Source: Halorussus aquaticus (GTDB lineage: Archaea > Halobacteriota > Halobacteria > Halobacteriales > Haladaptataceae). From it: DNA of 64,000 nt. Both the position numbers and the translations under genes were made by a program. Under the pieces are notes generated by a model, which worked only from the letters and a program-made list of their open reading frames with translations, did no database searches and was not told where the DNA came from. Where the stretch lies: the NCBI RefSeq assembly GCF_024218795.1, contig NZ_CP100400.1:62001-126000 (forward strand), in the 5' to 3' direction. Shown in pieces: positions 44,406 to 52,036 of this stretch. Each line of letters begins with the position of its first letter. The stretch's first letter is position 1.

Positions 44406-44492
44406 CGCGTGGGGATTGCCACGGCCGCGAGTAAAATGCGGCGGTCGGCGACGCCGTGACTGGCGTGTCGTTCACTGGCCGTAACTGGACGG

Positions 44493-44512
44493 CGTAACCG
44501 ATACCGGTTACG
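44493..44512 (+). promoter_or_regulatory. Inverted repeat upstream of the oxidoreductase gene
   Basis: The sequence cgtaacc-gatacc-ggttacg is a perfect 7-bp inverted repeat 33 bases before the TATA box of the aldehyde oxidoreductase, suited to a dimeric regulator. Confidence 0.45.
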
Positions 44513-44544
44513 GATACGAGGCAATGACTAACACGCTTGCGGCC

Positions 44545-44554
44545 CAATATAAGG
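44545..44554 (+). promoter_or_regulatory. TATA box of the oxidoreductase gene
   Basis: The bases caatataagg lie centred about 18-20 bases before the ATG at 44568, consistent with a leaderless transcript. Confidence 0.5.
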
Positions 44555-44567
44555 ATAGACCGTTACT

Positions 44568-46499
44568 ATGACTGACCTCGGCGGATACCAAGACCACGTC
44601 GCCCGAATCGACCTGAGCGACGGCGCGGTAGATTACGAAGGCATCGACGACGAGGATGCCGAGAAGTATATCGGCGCGCGCGGACTCGGCGCGAAGTACG
44701 TCTTCGACCAAGGACCGGACGTCGACCCGCTCGGTCCGGACAACCTGCTCGCGTTCATGAACGGCCCGCTCACGGGAACTCAGACCGTGATGAGCGGGCG
44801 AATCGCGGTGTGTACCAAGTCGCCGCTCACGAACACCGTCACCGACTCCCACCACGGCGGGTGGTCCGGGGCGCGACTCAAGTGGGCCGGGTTCGACGGC
44901 CTGCTGTTCGAGGGCGAGGCAGAAGACCCCGTCTACGCCTTCGTCGAGGACGGCGAAGTCGAACTCCGCGACGCCTCCCACGTCTGGGGTTGGGGCGTCC
45001 ACGACACCATCGACGAACTCGAAGACGAGTGCGAGGGGTCGTACGGCAAGAACCTCTCGGCGATGGCCATCGGACCCGGCGGCGAGAATCAGGTCCGGTA
45101 CGCCTGCATCATGAACGAGGACGACCGCGCCTCGGGTCGGGGCGGCACCGGCGCTGTGATGGGGTCGAAGAACCTCAAGGCGGTCGTCGTCAAGTCCTCC
45201 ACGAAGATGCCAAAGCCCGCCGACCAAGAGACGTTCCGAGAGGGCCACCAGCAGGCGATGCAGGTGATTCAGGAGTCGGACGTGACCGCGCCGAACGAGG
45301 GCGGCCTGTCGATGTACGGCACCAACGTCCTCATGAACCTGACCGAGGAGATGGACGGCCTGCCGACGCGCAACGCCCAGCACACGAGTACGAGCAGCGA
45401 GGCGGCGGCCGACCCCTCCGAACCCAACATCGACGCCGAGAACGTCTCGGGCGAGAACGTCCGGGAGAACATCCTCGTGGACGAACCCACCTGTCACTCC
45501 TGCCCCGTCGCGTGTAAGAAGGAGGTCGAGGTGCAGGTCCACCACAAGGGCGAGGACCACAACGTCCGGATGGAGTCCTACGAGTACGAGTCGGCGTGGG
45601 CGCTCGGCCCGAACTCGATGAACGACGACCGAGACAAGGTCGCCATGATGATAGACCGGTGCAACGACATGGGCGTGGACACCATCGACATGGGCAACAC
45701 GATGGCCATGGCGATGGAGGCCTCCGAAGAGGGTTACCTCGACGAGGGCCTCGACTGGGGCGACGCCGACACCATGATAGAGATGATAGAGCGCGTCGCC
45801 AACCGCGAGGACGACCTCGCGGACCTGCTCGCGGAGGGGTCGATGCGCGCGTCCGAGGAACTCGGCGACGGCGACATGTCCCTCGACGTGAAGGGCCAGA
45901 GCATGGCGGCCTACGACCCGCGCGCCATGAAGGGGATGGCTATCGGCTACGCCACCTCGAACCGCGGGGCCTGCCACCTCCGGGGGTACACGCCCTCGGC
46001 CGAGATTCTGGGCATCCCGAACAAGGTGGACCCGAGCGAACCCGAGGGGAAGGGCGAACTCTGCGCCACGTTCCAAGACCTCCACGCCATCAGCGACTCG
46101 TTCGACATCTGCAAGTTCAACGCCTTCGCGGAGGGTATCGAGGAGTACGTCATGCAGTACAACGGCATGACGGGACTGGACGTGAGCGAGGAGGAACTCA
46201 TGGAGGCGGGCGAGCGCATCTACAACCTCGAACGCTACTACAACAACCTCGTCGGGTTCGACGGGAGCGACGACGACCTTCCGGCCCGGTTCGTGGAGGG
46301 CAACGAGAAGGCCATCCCCGGAGAGGGCGGTTCCGAGGGTCAACTCGTGGAACTCGACCAACTCAAGGACGAGTACTACGAGGTCCGCGACTGGGAGGAC
46401 GGCGTGGTCCCCGACGAGAAACTCGACGAACTCGGCATCGACGTCGGCCCCGGTACCGGCGTGAGTTCCGGCGGCGCGGCGGCCTCCGGCGACGACTGA
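44568..46499 (+). CDS. Aldehyde ferredoxin oxidoreductase, tungsten-pterin type
   Basis: The enzyme oxidises aldehydes to acids with ferredoxin as acceptor, using a bis-pterin tungsten cofactor and one 4Fe-4S cluster. The 643 residues show the N-terminal domain (IGARGLGAKYVFDQ, GPLTGTQTVMSGRIAVCTKSPLT, YACIMNEDDRASGRGGTGAVMGSKNLKAVVV) and the cluster Cys in CHSCPVACKKE plus a later Cys in DICKFNAF. The length is slightly above the archaeal norm, with a low-complexity C-terminus. Its aldehyde is not defined. A candidate operator and TATA box precede it. Confidence 0.92.
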   Translation: MTDLGGYQDHVARIDLSDGAVDYEGIDDEDAEKYIGARGLGAKYVFDQGPDVDPLGPDNLLAFMNGPLTGTQTVMSGRIAVCTKSPLTNTVTDSHHGGWSGARLKWAGFDGLLFEGEAEDPVYAFVEDGEVELRDASHVWGWGVHDTIDELEDECEGSYGKNLSAMAIGPGGENQVRYACIMNEDDRASGRGGTGAVMGSKNLKAVVVKSSTKMPKPADQETFREGHQQAMQVIQESDVTAPNEGGLSMYGTNVLMNLTEEMDGLPTRNAQHTSTSSEAAADPSEPNIDAENVSGENVRENILVDEPTCHSCPVACKKEVEVQVHHKGEDHNVRMESYEYESAWALGPNSMNDDRDKVAMMIDRCNDMGVDTIDMGNTMAMAMEASEEGYLDEGLDWGDADTMIEMIERVANREDDLADLLAEGSMRASEELGDGDMSLDVKGQSMAAYDPRAMKGMAIGYATSNRGACHLRGYTPSAEILGIPNKVDPSEPEGKGELCATFQDLHAISDSFDICKFNAFAEGIEEYVMQYNGMTGLDVSEEELMEAGERIYNLERYYNNLVGFDGSDDDLPARFVEGNEKAIPGEGGSEGQLVELDQLKDEYYEVRDWEDGVVPDEKLDELGIDVGPGTGVSSGGAAASGDD

Positions 46500-46572
46500 A
46501 CGCCGCTATCGCTTTTCTCGGGTAGCTTCGCGCCTTCATCAGTCTAAATAAGAGGATAGACACAGAATCGGA

Positions 46573-47817
46573 TTAGGTTACACCGGTCGATTCGAGCACG
46601 CTCGTTATCGACAGTCCCTGGATGATCATGCTTGCGACGACAACACCAAACACCGCCGTTCTGAGCTGCCCTCCGAAGGGGATGGCCGGTCCGAGACTGA
46701 GCGCGCGAGCGATCGGTATCACGCCGTGCATTCCGCCCCAGATCATAACGTGCTGGTAGCTCACGGGAACGGGGTCCTCGATCACTTGGTTCAGGAGATT
46801 CATGATTCCGTAGATTACGCCGGCACGGACACCGATCAGGAGGACAAACGTAGTTAGCACGATTGGAAGAGTGCTGAGCACTTGCCTCGACGATACCTCG
46901 ATGCCGATGGCGACGAACAGCATCGTTTCGAGTAGAAAGACGATGCTCTCCCAAATCCCCACCAGAAACTCCAGATTCTCCTCGGTCAGTGCGTACTCTT
47001 TGGAGAACGTCCCCAAGATGAGGCCCGTAACTACCGTGGCGAGAATTCCACTCACGTGGAGCACGTGTTCCGCGACGTAAAAACCCCCGTAGACCGCGAT
47101 GAACGATATCATGAAGAGATTCGCTTGGTCGTTCGTCGCCCGTTGCATTCGGTACGTGGCGTATCCGATACCGATTCCGACGAGAGTTCCGCCGAGACTC
47201 ACGGTGAGGAAATCGATCACGAACCCCCCAAACCGGTTTAACGAGAAGAGTCCGGTTCCGGTAAGTTCCGCTGGAGTAGCATCTCGTACGAGTGCTAACA
47301 ACGCCGAGAACACGACGATCGACAGACCGTCATCGAGAAGGCTCTCTCCCTCGACGAGAACCGCCAGTCGTGGTGAAACTCCGGCGTCCTCGAACAGTGA
47401 GAGGACGGCAACGGGATCGATCGGATAGGCCATCGATCCGAACAGGAGCATGATCAACAGCGGCATTCCGAAGAGCTTCGCCCCGAGCCAGCCGATGGCT
47501 GTGATGGCGAGGGGGAGGCCCACGAGAACCGTTATTACAGTAATCAGCAAGTTTTGTCGGAATCTCTTGTGGTCGATCTCCGCGGCGCCGAGGAACACGA
47601 TTGCAGGCAGAAATATGAAGAGAATCGCGTCGTGCGTAAAGAGGGGGTCGAGGCTGAACCCGAGGTACGTCTGAAGAGGAAAAACCGACAACGTGAACCC
47701 GACTGTGACGAGTAAAACGGTGTACGGGAGCAAGATTCGGTTTGCCAGAATTCGAACGCCGATAGCAATGGTGAAGGAGACAAGCACTCCCAAGACGACA
47801 GCGGTTGTTTCGACCAT
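46573..47817 (-). CDS. Na+/H+ antiporter, CPA1 (NhaP-like) family
   Basis: The 414-residue product has about 12 membrane segments. CPA1 motifs are altered: GSMAYPIDPVAVLSLF has Ile for the usual Thr before DPVAV, and GESLLDDGLSIVVF carries Asp-Asp for the usual Asn-Asp; the GLRG motif near TM10 is replaced by GMHGVIPIARAL. It lacks the long cytoplasmic C-terminal domain. Base composition is close to even AT/GC, well below the neighbours, and codon use differs, which points to recent transfer. It would export Na+ and regulate pH. Confidence 0.85.
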   Translation of the reverse strand: MVETTAVVLGVLVSFTIAIGVRILANRILLPYTVLLVTVGFTLSVFPLQTYLGFSLDPLFTHDAILFIFLPAIVFLGAAEIDHKRFRQNLLITVITVLVGLPLAITAIGWLGAKLFGMPLLIMLLFGSMAYPIDPVAVLSLFEDAGVSPRLAVLVEGESLLDDGLSIVVFSALLALVRDATPAELTGTGLFSLNRFGGFVIDFLTVSLGGTLVGIGIGYATYRMQRATNDQANLFMISFIAVYGGFYVAEHVLHVSGILATVVTGLILGTFSKEYALTEENLEFLVGIWESIVFLLETMLFVAIGIEVSSRQVLSTLPIVLTTFVLLIGVRAGVIYGIMNLLNQVIEDPVPVSYQHVMIWGGMHGVIPIARALSLGPAIPFGGQLRTAVFGVVVASMIIQGLSITSVLESTGVT

Positions 47818-48039
47818 GGAAGTGTCTGAGCTCTACTGTATCACTGGAGTCTCGATTTGCATGAATGGCATGGCCAAGAAGGAACGGTAGAGACGCATCC
47901 GTAGTGGCCGACTGTTCTACGGGAATAGCTGTCCCAAAAAAGAGGAGGGGAGTCGATGCGGTCGACCTGCTATCGTTCGTTCATACCGCGCCACGAAATC
48001 GACCGCTACTGCTAACCGAGTTCCGCGCTAACACCGACC

Positions 48040-48579
48040 ATGGAAATCCGAGAAGCCACCGACGACGACATCCCGACCATCCGGTCGGTCGCTCGCGACG
48101 CGTGGACGGAAGCCTACGCCGACACGGTTCCCGAATCGGTCGTCGAGAGCGCCGTCTCCGAGTGGTACGCCGAGGAGACGATGTCCCGAATCATCGCCGA
48201 CGACGAGCAGGTGTGTCTGGTCGCCATCGACGACGGCGAGGCGTCCCGCGACTCGGAAGACGCGAGCGAGGAGCGGAGCGAACCGCGAGGCGACATCGTC
48301 GGGTTCTCGCACGGAGCGACCGATAACGGTGCGGGCGACGTACTCCGGCTGTACGTCCACCCCGACAGGTGGAACGAGGGCATCGGGACTGCCATGCTAG
48401 AGGCGATGGAGGAGCGACTCACCGCGATGGGCGCGGAGACGATTCAGGCGATGGTGTTGGCCGACAACGAGATGGGGAACGCCTTCTACGAGGACCACGG
48501 GTTCGAGAAGACCGACGAGGCGGAGACTCAACTCGACGGAGCGACCCGGACGGAGAACGTCTACGCCAAGGCGCACTGA
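48040..48579 (+). CDS. GNAT-family N-acetyltransferase
   Basis: The 179-residue product is a GNAT domain: strands at the N-terminus with IREATDDDIPTIRSVARDAW, the acetyl-CoA loop in LRLYVHPDRWNEGIGTAMLEAMEERL, and the C-terminal MVLADNEMGNAFYEDHGFEKTDE. An insertion at about residues 66-87 (EASRDSEDASEERSEPRGD) disturbs the fold before FSHGATD and is encoded by hairpin-type DNA. The substrate is unknown. Its stop lies in a 20-bp tandem repeat. Confidence 0.85.
   Translation: MEIREATDDDIPTIRSVARDAWTEAYADTVPESVVESAVSEWYAEETMSRIIADDEQVCLVAIDDGEASRDSEDASEERSEPRGDIVGFSHGATDNGAGDVLRLYVHPDRWNEGIGTAMLEAMEERLTAMGAETIQAMVLADNEMGNAFYEDHGFEKTDEAETQLDGATRTENVYAKAH
48237..48291 (+). repeat. Hairpin-forming in-frame insertion in the GNAT gene
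   Basis: The coding stretch includes gcgg-agcgaa-ccgc (48273-48286) and a cgaggcg...ctcgg segment (48237-48256) that looks like those in cofC and purC. It encodes the insertion DEASRDSEDASEERSEPRG. Confidence 0.45.
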
Positions 48580-48621
48580 CCCGCGCCGAGGCGCACTCAC
48601 CCGCGCCGAGGCGCACTCACC
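48571..48621 (+). repeat. 20-bp tandem repeat at the GNAT stop codon
   Basis: The unit gcgcactcacccgcgccgag occurs twice (48571-48590 with one change that makes the stop codon, and 48591-48610), and its first eleven bases occur a third time (48611-48621). It covers the end of the coding sequence and the first bases of the 3' region. Confidence 0.75.
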
Positions 48622-48801
48622 GGTCTCCGAGCGACCGCGCGCGATTCGATTCGGTCTTGTCGAATTATGAAATTTCGCGCGAGTCCGTGGCAAAAACTGC
48701 CTGTATTTTCGGCGGTAATATTTGCGAGACACAGATTCTTTCGGTGCATTACTCGGTCGAAGCAATGATGTGTCTCTGCGTCGGAGGTCCGATGGTTGTG
48801 T

Positions 48802-50088
48802 ATGTCCTCCGAAAAATCGACTGCGGCCGACGACAGACGCTTCGAGACGCTCTCGGTGACCTACGGCGAAGAGCCGGACCTCTCGAACGGCGTGGGTGAC
48901 GTGACCTCGCCGATTCACCTCGCCTCGACCTACACGGTCGAGGGCATCGACATGGACACCGCGCTCGAAGACCTCGACCCCGAGGCCGACGAGTTCCTCT
49001 ACACTCGCCTCTCGAACCCGACCCGCCACGCCGTCGAGAAACGCATCGCCGCGCTCGAAGGCGGCGACCACGCGATGGCGTTCGCCTCCGGCACGAGCGC
49101 CGTCGTCTCGACCGTGATGGCCGCGGTCGAACCCGGCGACCACGTCGTCGCCTTCGAGGACCTCTACGGCGGGACGAACACGATGCTCAAGGAGTTGTTC
49201 CGCGACAGACTGAACGTCGCGGTGGACTTCGTGGACGCGACCGACCCCGAGAACGTTCGGGCCGCGACGACCGAGGAGACCGCCCTGCTGTGGATGGAGA
49301 CCCCGACGAATCCCCTGCTCCGACTCTGTGACATCGAGGCGATGGCCGCCGTCGCCGACGAGTGCGACGCCCTGCTCGGGGTGGACAACACCTTCATGGG
49401 ACCGTACTTCCAGCGGCCCCTCGAACTCGGCGCGGACGTGGTGGTCCACAGCACCACGAAGTACATCAACGGCCACAGCGACTCGCTGGGCGGTGTGGCC
49501 GTCCTCTCGGACGACGAGTACGCGCGGGAAATCGGGTTCCTCCAGCAGGTCGGGATGGGGAACGTGATGGCTCCGTTCGACGCCTACATGGTCCTGCGCG
49601 GGATGAAGACCCTGCCCCTGCGAATGGCCCAGCACGAGACGAACGCCGCGGAGGTCGCGGCCTACCTCGAATCCCACGACCGCGTCTCGGCGGTCCACTA
49701 CCCCGGTCTCGACTCGCATCCCCAACACGACCTCGCCGACGACCAGATGGACGGCCACGGCGGCGTCCTCTCCTTCGAACTCGACGGCGGCCTCGACGCG
49801 GTCGAACGTTTCGTCGCCGCGCTGGAGGAGTTCACGCTCGCGGTCAGTCTCGGCGGAGTCGAGAGCCTCATCGAACATCCCGCGAGCATGACCCACTCAC
49901 CACTCCCGGCCGAGGAGCGTGCGGAACTCGGAATCACCGACAGTCTGCTCCGGGTCTCCGTAGGTGTCGAACACCCCAAGGACCTCGTCGCCGACCTCGA
50001 ACGCGGGTTCGAGGCGATGGTTGCGGGCGAGGGGTCGGCGACGGACGCCGAGGCCGACGCACCCGAGGCGAGTCCCGGCGACGACTAG
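48802..50088 (+). CDS. Cys/Met-metabolism PLP enzyme (cystathionine gamma-synthase-like)
   Basis: The enzyme belongs to the gamma-family of PLP-dependent Cys/Met enzymes (cystathionine gamma-synthase, gamma-lyase, or O-acetylhomoserine sulfhydrylase). The start is the ATG giving MSSEKSTAADDRRFETLSVTYG. Motifs are RLSNPTRHAVEKRIAALEGG, AFASGTSAVV, ETPTNPLLRLCDIEAMA, VDNTFMGPYFQRPLELGADVVVHSTTKYINGHSD (PLP Lys) and the C-terminal LGGVESLIEHPASMTH. The Asp- and Ala-rich tail of about 25 residues is extra. Which of the three reactions it does cannot be decided. Confidence 0.9.
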   Translation: MSSEKSTAADDRRFETLSVTYGEEPDLSNGVGDVTSPIHLASTYTVEGIDMDTALEDLDPEADEFLYTRLSNPTRHAVEKRIAALEGGDHAMAFASGTSAVVSTVMAAVEPGDHVVAFEDLYGGTNTMLKELFRDRLNVAVDFVDATDPENVRAATTEETALLWMETPTNPLLRLCDIEAMAAVADECDALLGVDNTFMGPYFQRPLELGADVVVHSTTKYINGHSDSLGGVAVLSDDEYAREIGFLQQVGMGNVMAPFDAYMVLRGMKTLPLRMAQHETNAAEVAAYLESHDRVSAVHYPGLDSHPQHDLADDQMDGHGGVLSFELDGGLDAVERFVAALEEFTLAVSLGGVESLIEHPASMTHSPLPAEERAELGITDSLLRVSVGVEHPKDLVADLERGFEAMVAGEGSATDAEADAPEASPGDD

Positions 50089-50105
50089 CCCGCACGACGA
50101 AGGCG

Positions 50106-50465
50106 TCAGGCCGCGATAACGACCGCTTCGCGCACTTCCAGCGCGGTCTCGAACTCCTCGCGCCGGTCCTCGCGCTTGCCGACCCGGAGCAGTTGCTCGG
50201 CGTTCGCCCGGGCCACGGTCTCGTGTTCGCGCTCGGACCACCCGAGGTCCTCGCCGACCTCGGCCCAGAACCCCTCGGGGACGAGGAAGACCGTCCGCAC
50301 GTCGTCCTCGTGGACTCGCTCGTACCGCCTGCGGAGGTCGTCGGCCCGCACTTCGACCTCCCGGCGGCCCTCGGCCACGAGGTCGGGGACGCGCTGGCCG
50401 CCGACGCTGGCCTTCGCCGCGGTCAGGACCAGTACCTGCCCCTCGATGGGATTCTCGGCCGTCAT
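50106..50465 (-). CDS. Conserved haloarchaeal protein (DUF5796-like)
   Basis: The 119-residue product has a well-packed alpha/beta layout with VLVLTAAKASVGGQRVPDLVAEGRREVEVRADDLRRRYERVH, then VRTVFLVPEGFWAEVGEDLGWSEREHETVARANAEQLLRVG. It matches from memory a small haloarchaeal family of unknown function (DUF5796). It follows the MoaD cluster on the same strand with a 28-base gap and may belong to that unit. Confidence 0.65.
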   Translation of the reverse strand: MTAENPIEGQVLVLTAAKASVGGQRVPDLVAEGRREVEVRADDLRRRYERVHEDDVRTVFLVPEGFWAEVGEDLGWSEREHETVARANAEQLLRVGKREDRREEFETALEVREAVVIAA

Positions 50466-50493
50466 CGTCGCCAGTCGTTCGGTGGGAGCGCGC

Positions 50494-50766
50494 TCATCCG
50501 CCCGCCCGCATCGCCTTCTGGGAGAACTTCTCTATCAGTGGGTCCAGCGCGCTCTCCTCGCCCTCGAAGACGACCGTGACCTCGGTCAGCGTCACGGAGC
50601 GACCGATTTTCACCTTCTCCGAGGAGACGCTGGCCCGCCAGTCGTCGCCGACCACGTCGCCGTCGCCTTCCGGGTCGCCGCCTTCGATGGTCCCGCCGAG
50701 GTTCGAGAGGTACCGCCGGGCGAGTCGCTCGGAGATGCCCCGGAAGGACTTCTCGACCCGCATCAT
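50494..50766 (-). CDS. Small conserved protein coupled to moaD-like gene
   Basis: The start is the first of two ATGs (50766), which overlaps the stop of the MoaD-like gene by four bases; the second ATG three bases later is possible. The 90 residues are beta-rich and charged: KSFRGISERLARRYLSNLGGTIE and VKIGRSVTLTEVTVVFEGEE. No metal or catalytic motif is seen. The tight overlap with the MoaD-like gene suggests a partner role in cofactor or protein-modifier chemistry. No family name is certain. Confidence 0.6.
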   Translation of the reverse strand: MMRVEKSFRGISERLARRYLSNLGGTIEGGDPEGDGDVVGDDWRASVSSEKVKIGRSVTLTEVTVVFEGEESALDPLIEKFSQKAMRAGG

Positions 50767-51056
50767 CCCTCCGCCGTCACGGCGTCGCTTCCGCCCGCGA
50801 CCGGGGGGAAGACGCTCAGGGTGTCGCCGTCCGCGAGGCGGGTGTCCACGCCGTCGATGTGGACCACGTCCGTGCCGTTCTTCATCACGGACAACTGTGA
50901 CCGGAGGTCGCCGTCCTCGAAGAGGTCGAGACCGTACTCGTCGGCGAGGTCCGTCAGCACGTCGCCGACGGTGGTCCCGTCGGGGTAGTCGCGTTCGAGG
51001 GTCTTCTGGCCGACCGTCTCGCGGAAGTTGGCGAAGAAGCGGAGTTCCAGCGTCAT
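50763..51056 (-). CDS. MoaD/SAMP-type ubiquitin-like protein with extended tail
   Basis: The 97-residue product has the beta-grasp fold of MoaD and the archaeal SAMP modifiers: LELRFFANFRETVGQKTLERDYPDGTTVGDVL and VVHIDGVDTRLADGDTLSVFPPVAGG. The Gly-Gly is the site that E1-like UbaA must activate, and in known SAMPs it is the very end. Here eight residues (SDAVTAEG) follow Gly-Gly, so the protein either needs trimming by a JAMM-type protease or is not a sulfur carrier or modifier. It overlaps its downstream gene by four bases. Confidence 0.85.
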   Translation of the reverse strand: MTLELRFFANFRETVGQKTLERDYPDGTTVGDVLTDLADEYGLDLFEDGDLRSQLSVMKNGTDVVHIDGVDTRLADGDTLSVFPPVAGGSDAVTAEG

Positions 51057-51057
51057 C

Positions 51058-51441
51058 TCATCGCCCCGGTCGGATGCCGTCGCTGACGATTCGGGCGTGA
51101 CGCTCGCGGTCGATGCGCTCGCCGAGGTTCTCGTGGTCGTACAGTTGCTGCATCAGCGCCCCCATCAGGTCGCGCCACGCCATCGCGTAGATGGGCGACT
51201 GGCCCCACGCGCGCAACTCGGCCACGAAGTCGTCGTACTGCTCCCACCGGTTCTCGAACCGTTCGAGCGCGTCCACCACCGCGCCCGCGGCGTCGTCGTC
51301 GCCGTCGGCCTCCGCGATGGCGCTGTTGAGTCGGCGCTCCCACCCTTCGACCGCGCGTTCCATGTCTCGGGCGGCGTCCTCGCCGTCGGCCGGGAGCGAT
51401 TCGACGATGGGGTCCGGCACGGAGAGCGTCAGTTCGTCCAT
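51058..51441 (-). CDS. Helical acidic protein upstream of moaD-like gene
   Basis: The start is the ATG giving MDELTLSVPDPIVESLPADG. The 127 residues are mostly helical and acidic (EDAARDMERAVEGWERRLNSAIAEAD; ALERFENRWEQYDDFVAELRAWGQ; YAMAWRDLMGALMQQLYDHENL). No family is recognised. It ends two bases before the start of the MoaD-like gene and is the first gene of a four-gene unit on the minus strand. It may bind the MoaD-like product. Confidence 0.55.
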   Translation of the reverse strand: MDELTLSVPDPIVESLPADGEDAARDMERAVEGWERRLNSAIAEADGDDDAAGAVVDALERFENRWEQYDDFVAELRAWGQSPIYAMAWRDLMGALMQQLYDHENLGERIDRERHARIVSDGIRPGR

Positions 51442-51630
51442 GTCCGGCCCTTGGCCTTCGTGGCTCAAATAGCTACGGCCGCCGGAAGGGTTCTCCGTGG
51501 GCGCTCGGCGTCGTCGGTCTCCGCGGTCGCCCGCGACTCGACGGACAGGGGCCACCGACAGCCTCAGCCAGCACGTGGATCGAACGTGTTCGGACTGGAC
51601 TATTCCGCGGTGGAGCGCGTCGCTCCGACT

Positions 51631-52035
51631 ATGAACACCGACGCCAGAAGCGCCGAGGTGCCCGCTCGCGACTCCGAGACGACCGTCGAGGTCCGATGCA
51701 CCGGCCACGTCCGGACCGAAGTCGGAGCGCCGAAACTGGAGTTCACCTTCGAGGGCGAGACGCTCCGGGAGTTCCTCGACGCGTTCTTCGCCGAGTACGA
51801 CGTGAAGGACCTGCTGCTGGCCGAGACCGAGGCGGAGGCGTCCACGAGCGGGTGGGCCGAACCGCCCGAGGACCTCCCCGACACGTGGCGGAAGAACCCC
51901 GAGGGCGAGCAGACCCGGACCTACGCCCGCGTCACGGTCGGCGGCGAGTTCAACGAACACCTCTCGGGGCTGGACACCCGCCTCGCGGACGGCGACCGCG
52001 TCGGACTCATGTACCCGTTCATCTACTGCTGCTGA
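51631..52035 (+). CDS. MoaD-fold ubiquitin-like protein ending in Cys-Cys
   Basis: The start is the ATG giving MNTDARSAEVPARDSET. The core has the beta-grasp features of MoaD: VEVRCTGHVRTEVGAPKLEFTFEGETLREFLDAFF, and the strand GLDTRLADGDRVGLMYPFIYCC, parallel to the DTRLADGDTLSVFPPVAGG of the neighbouring MoaD-like gene. Instead of Gly-Gly it ends with Cys-Cys, so it cannot be a normal thiocarboxylate carrier; metal or disulphide chemistry is possible. An insertion of about 30 residues lies in the middle. The next gene starts one base after its stop. Confidence 0.75.
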   Translation: MNTDARSAEVPARDSETTVEVRCTGHVRTEVGAPKLEFTFEGETLREFLDAFFAEYDVKDLLLAETEAEASTSGWAEPPEDLPDTWRKNPEGEQTRTYARVTVGGEFNEHLSGLDTRLADGDRVGLMYPFIYCC

Positions 52036-52036
52036 T

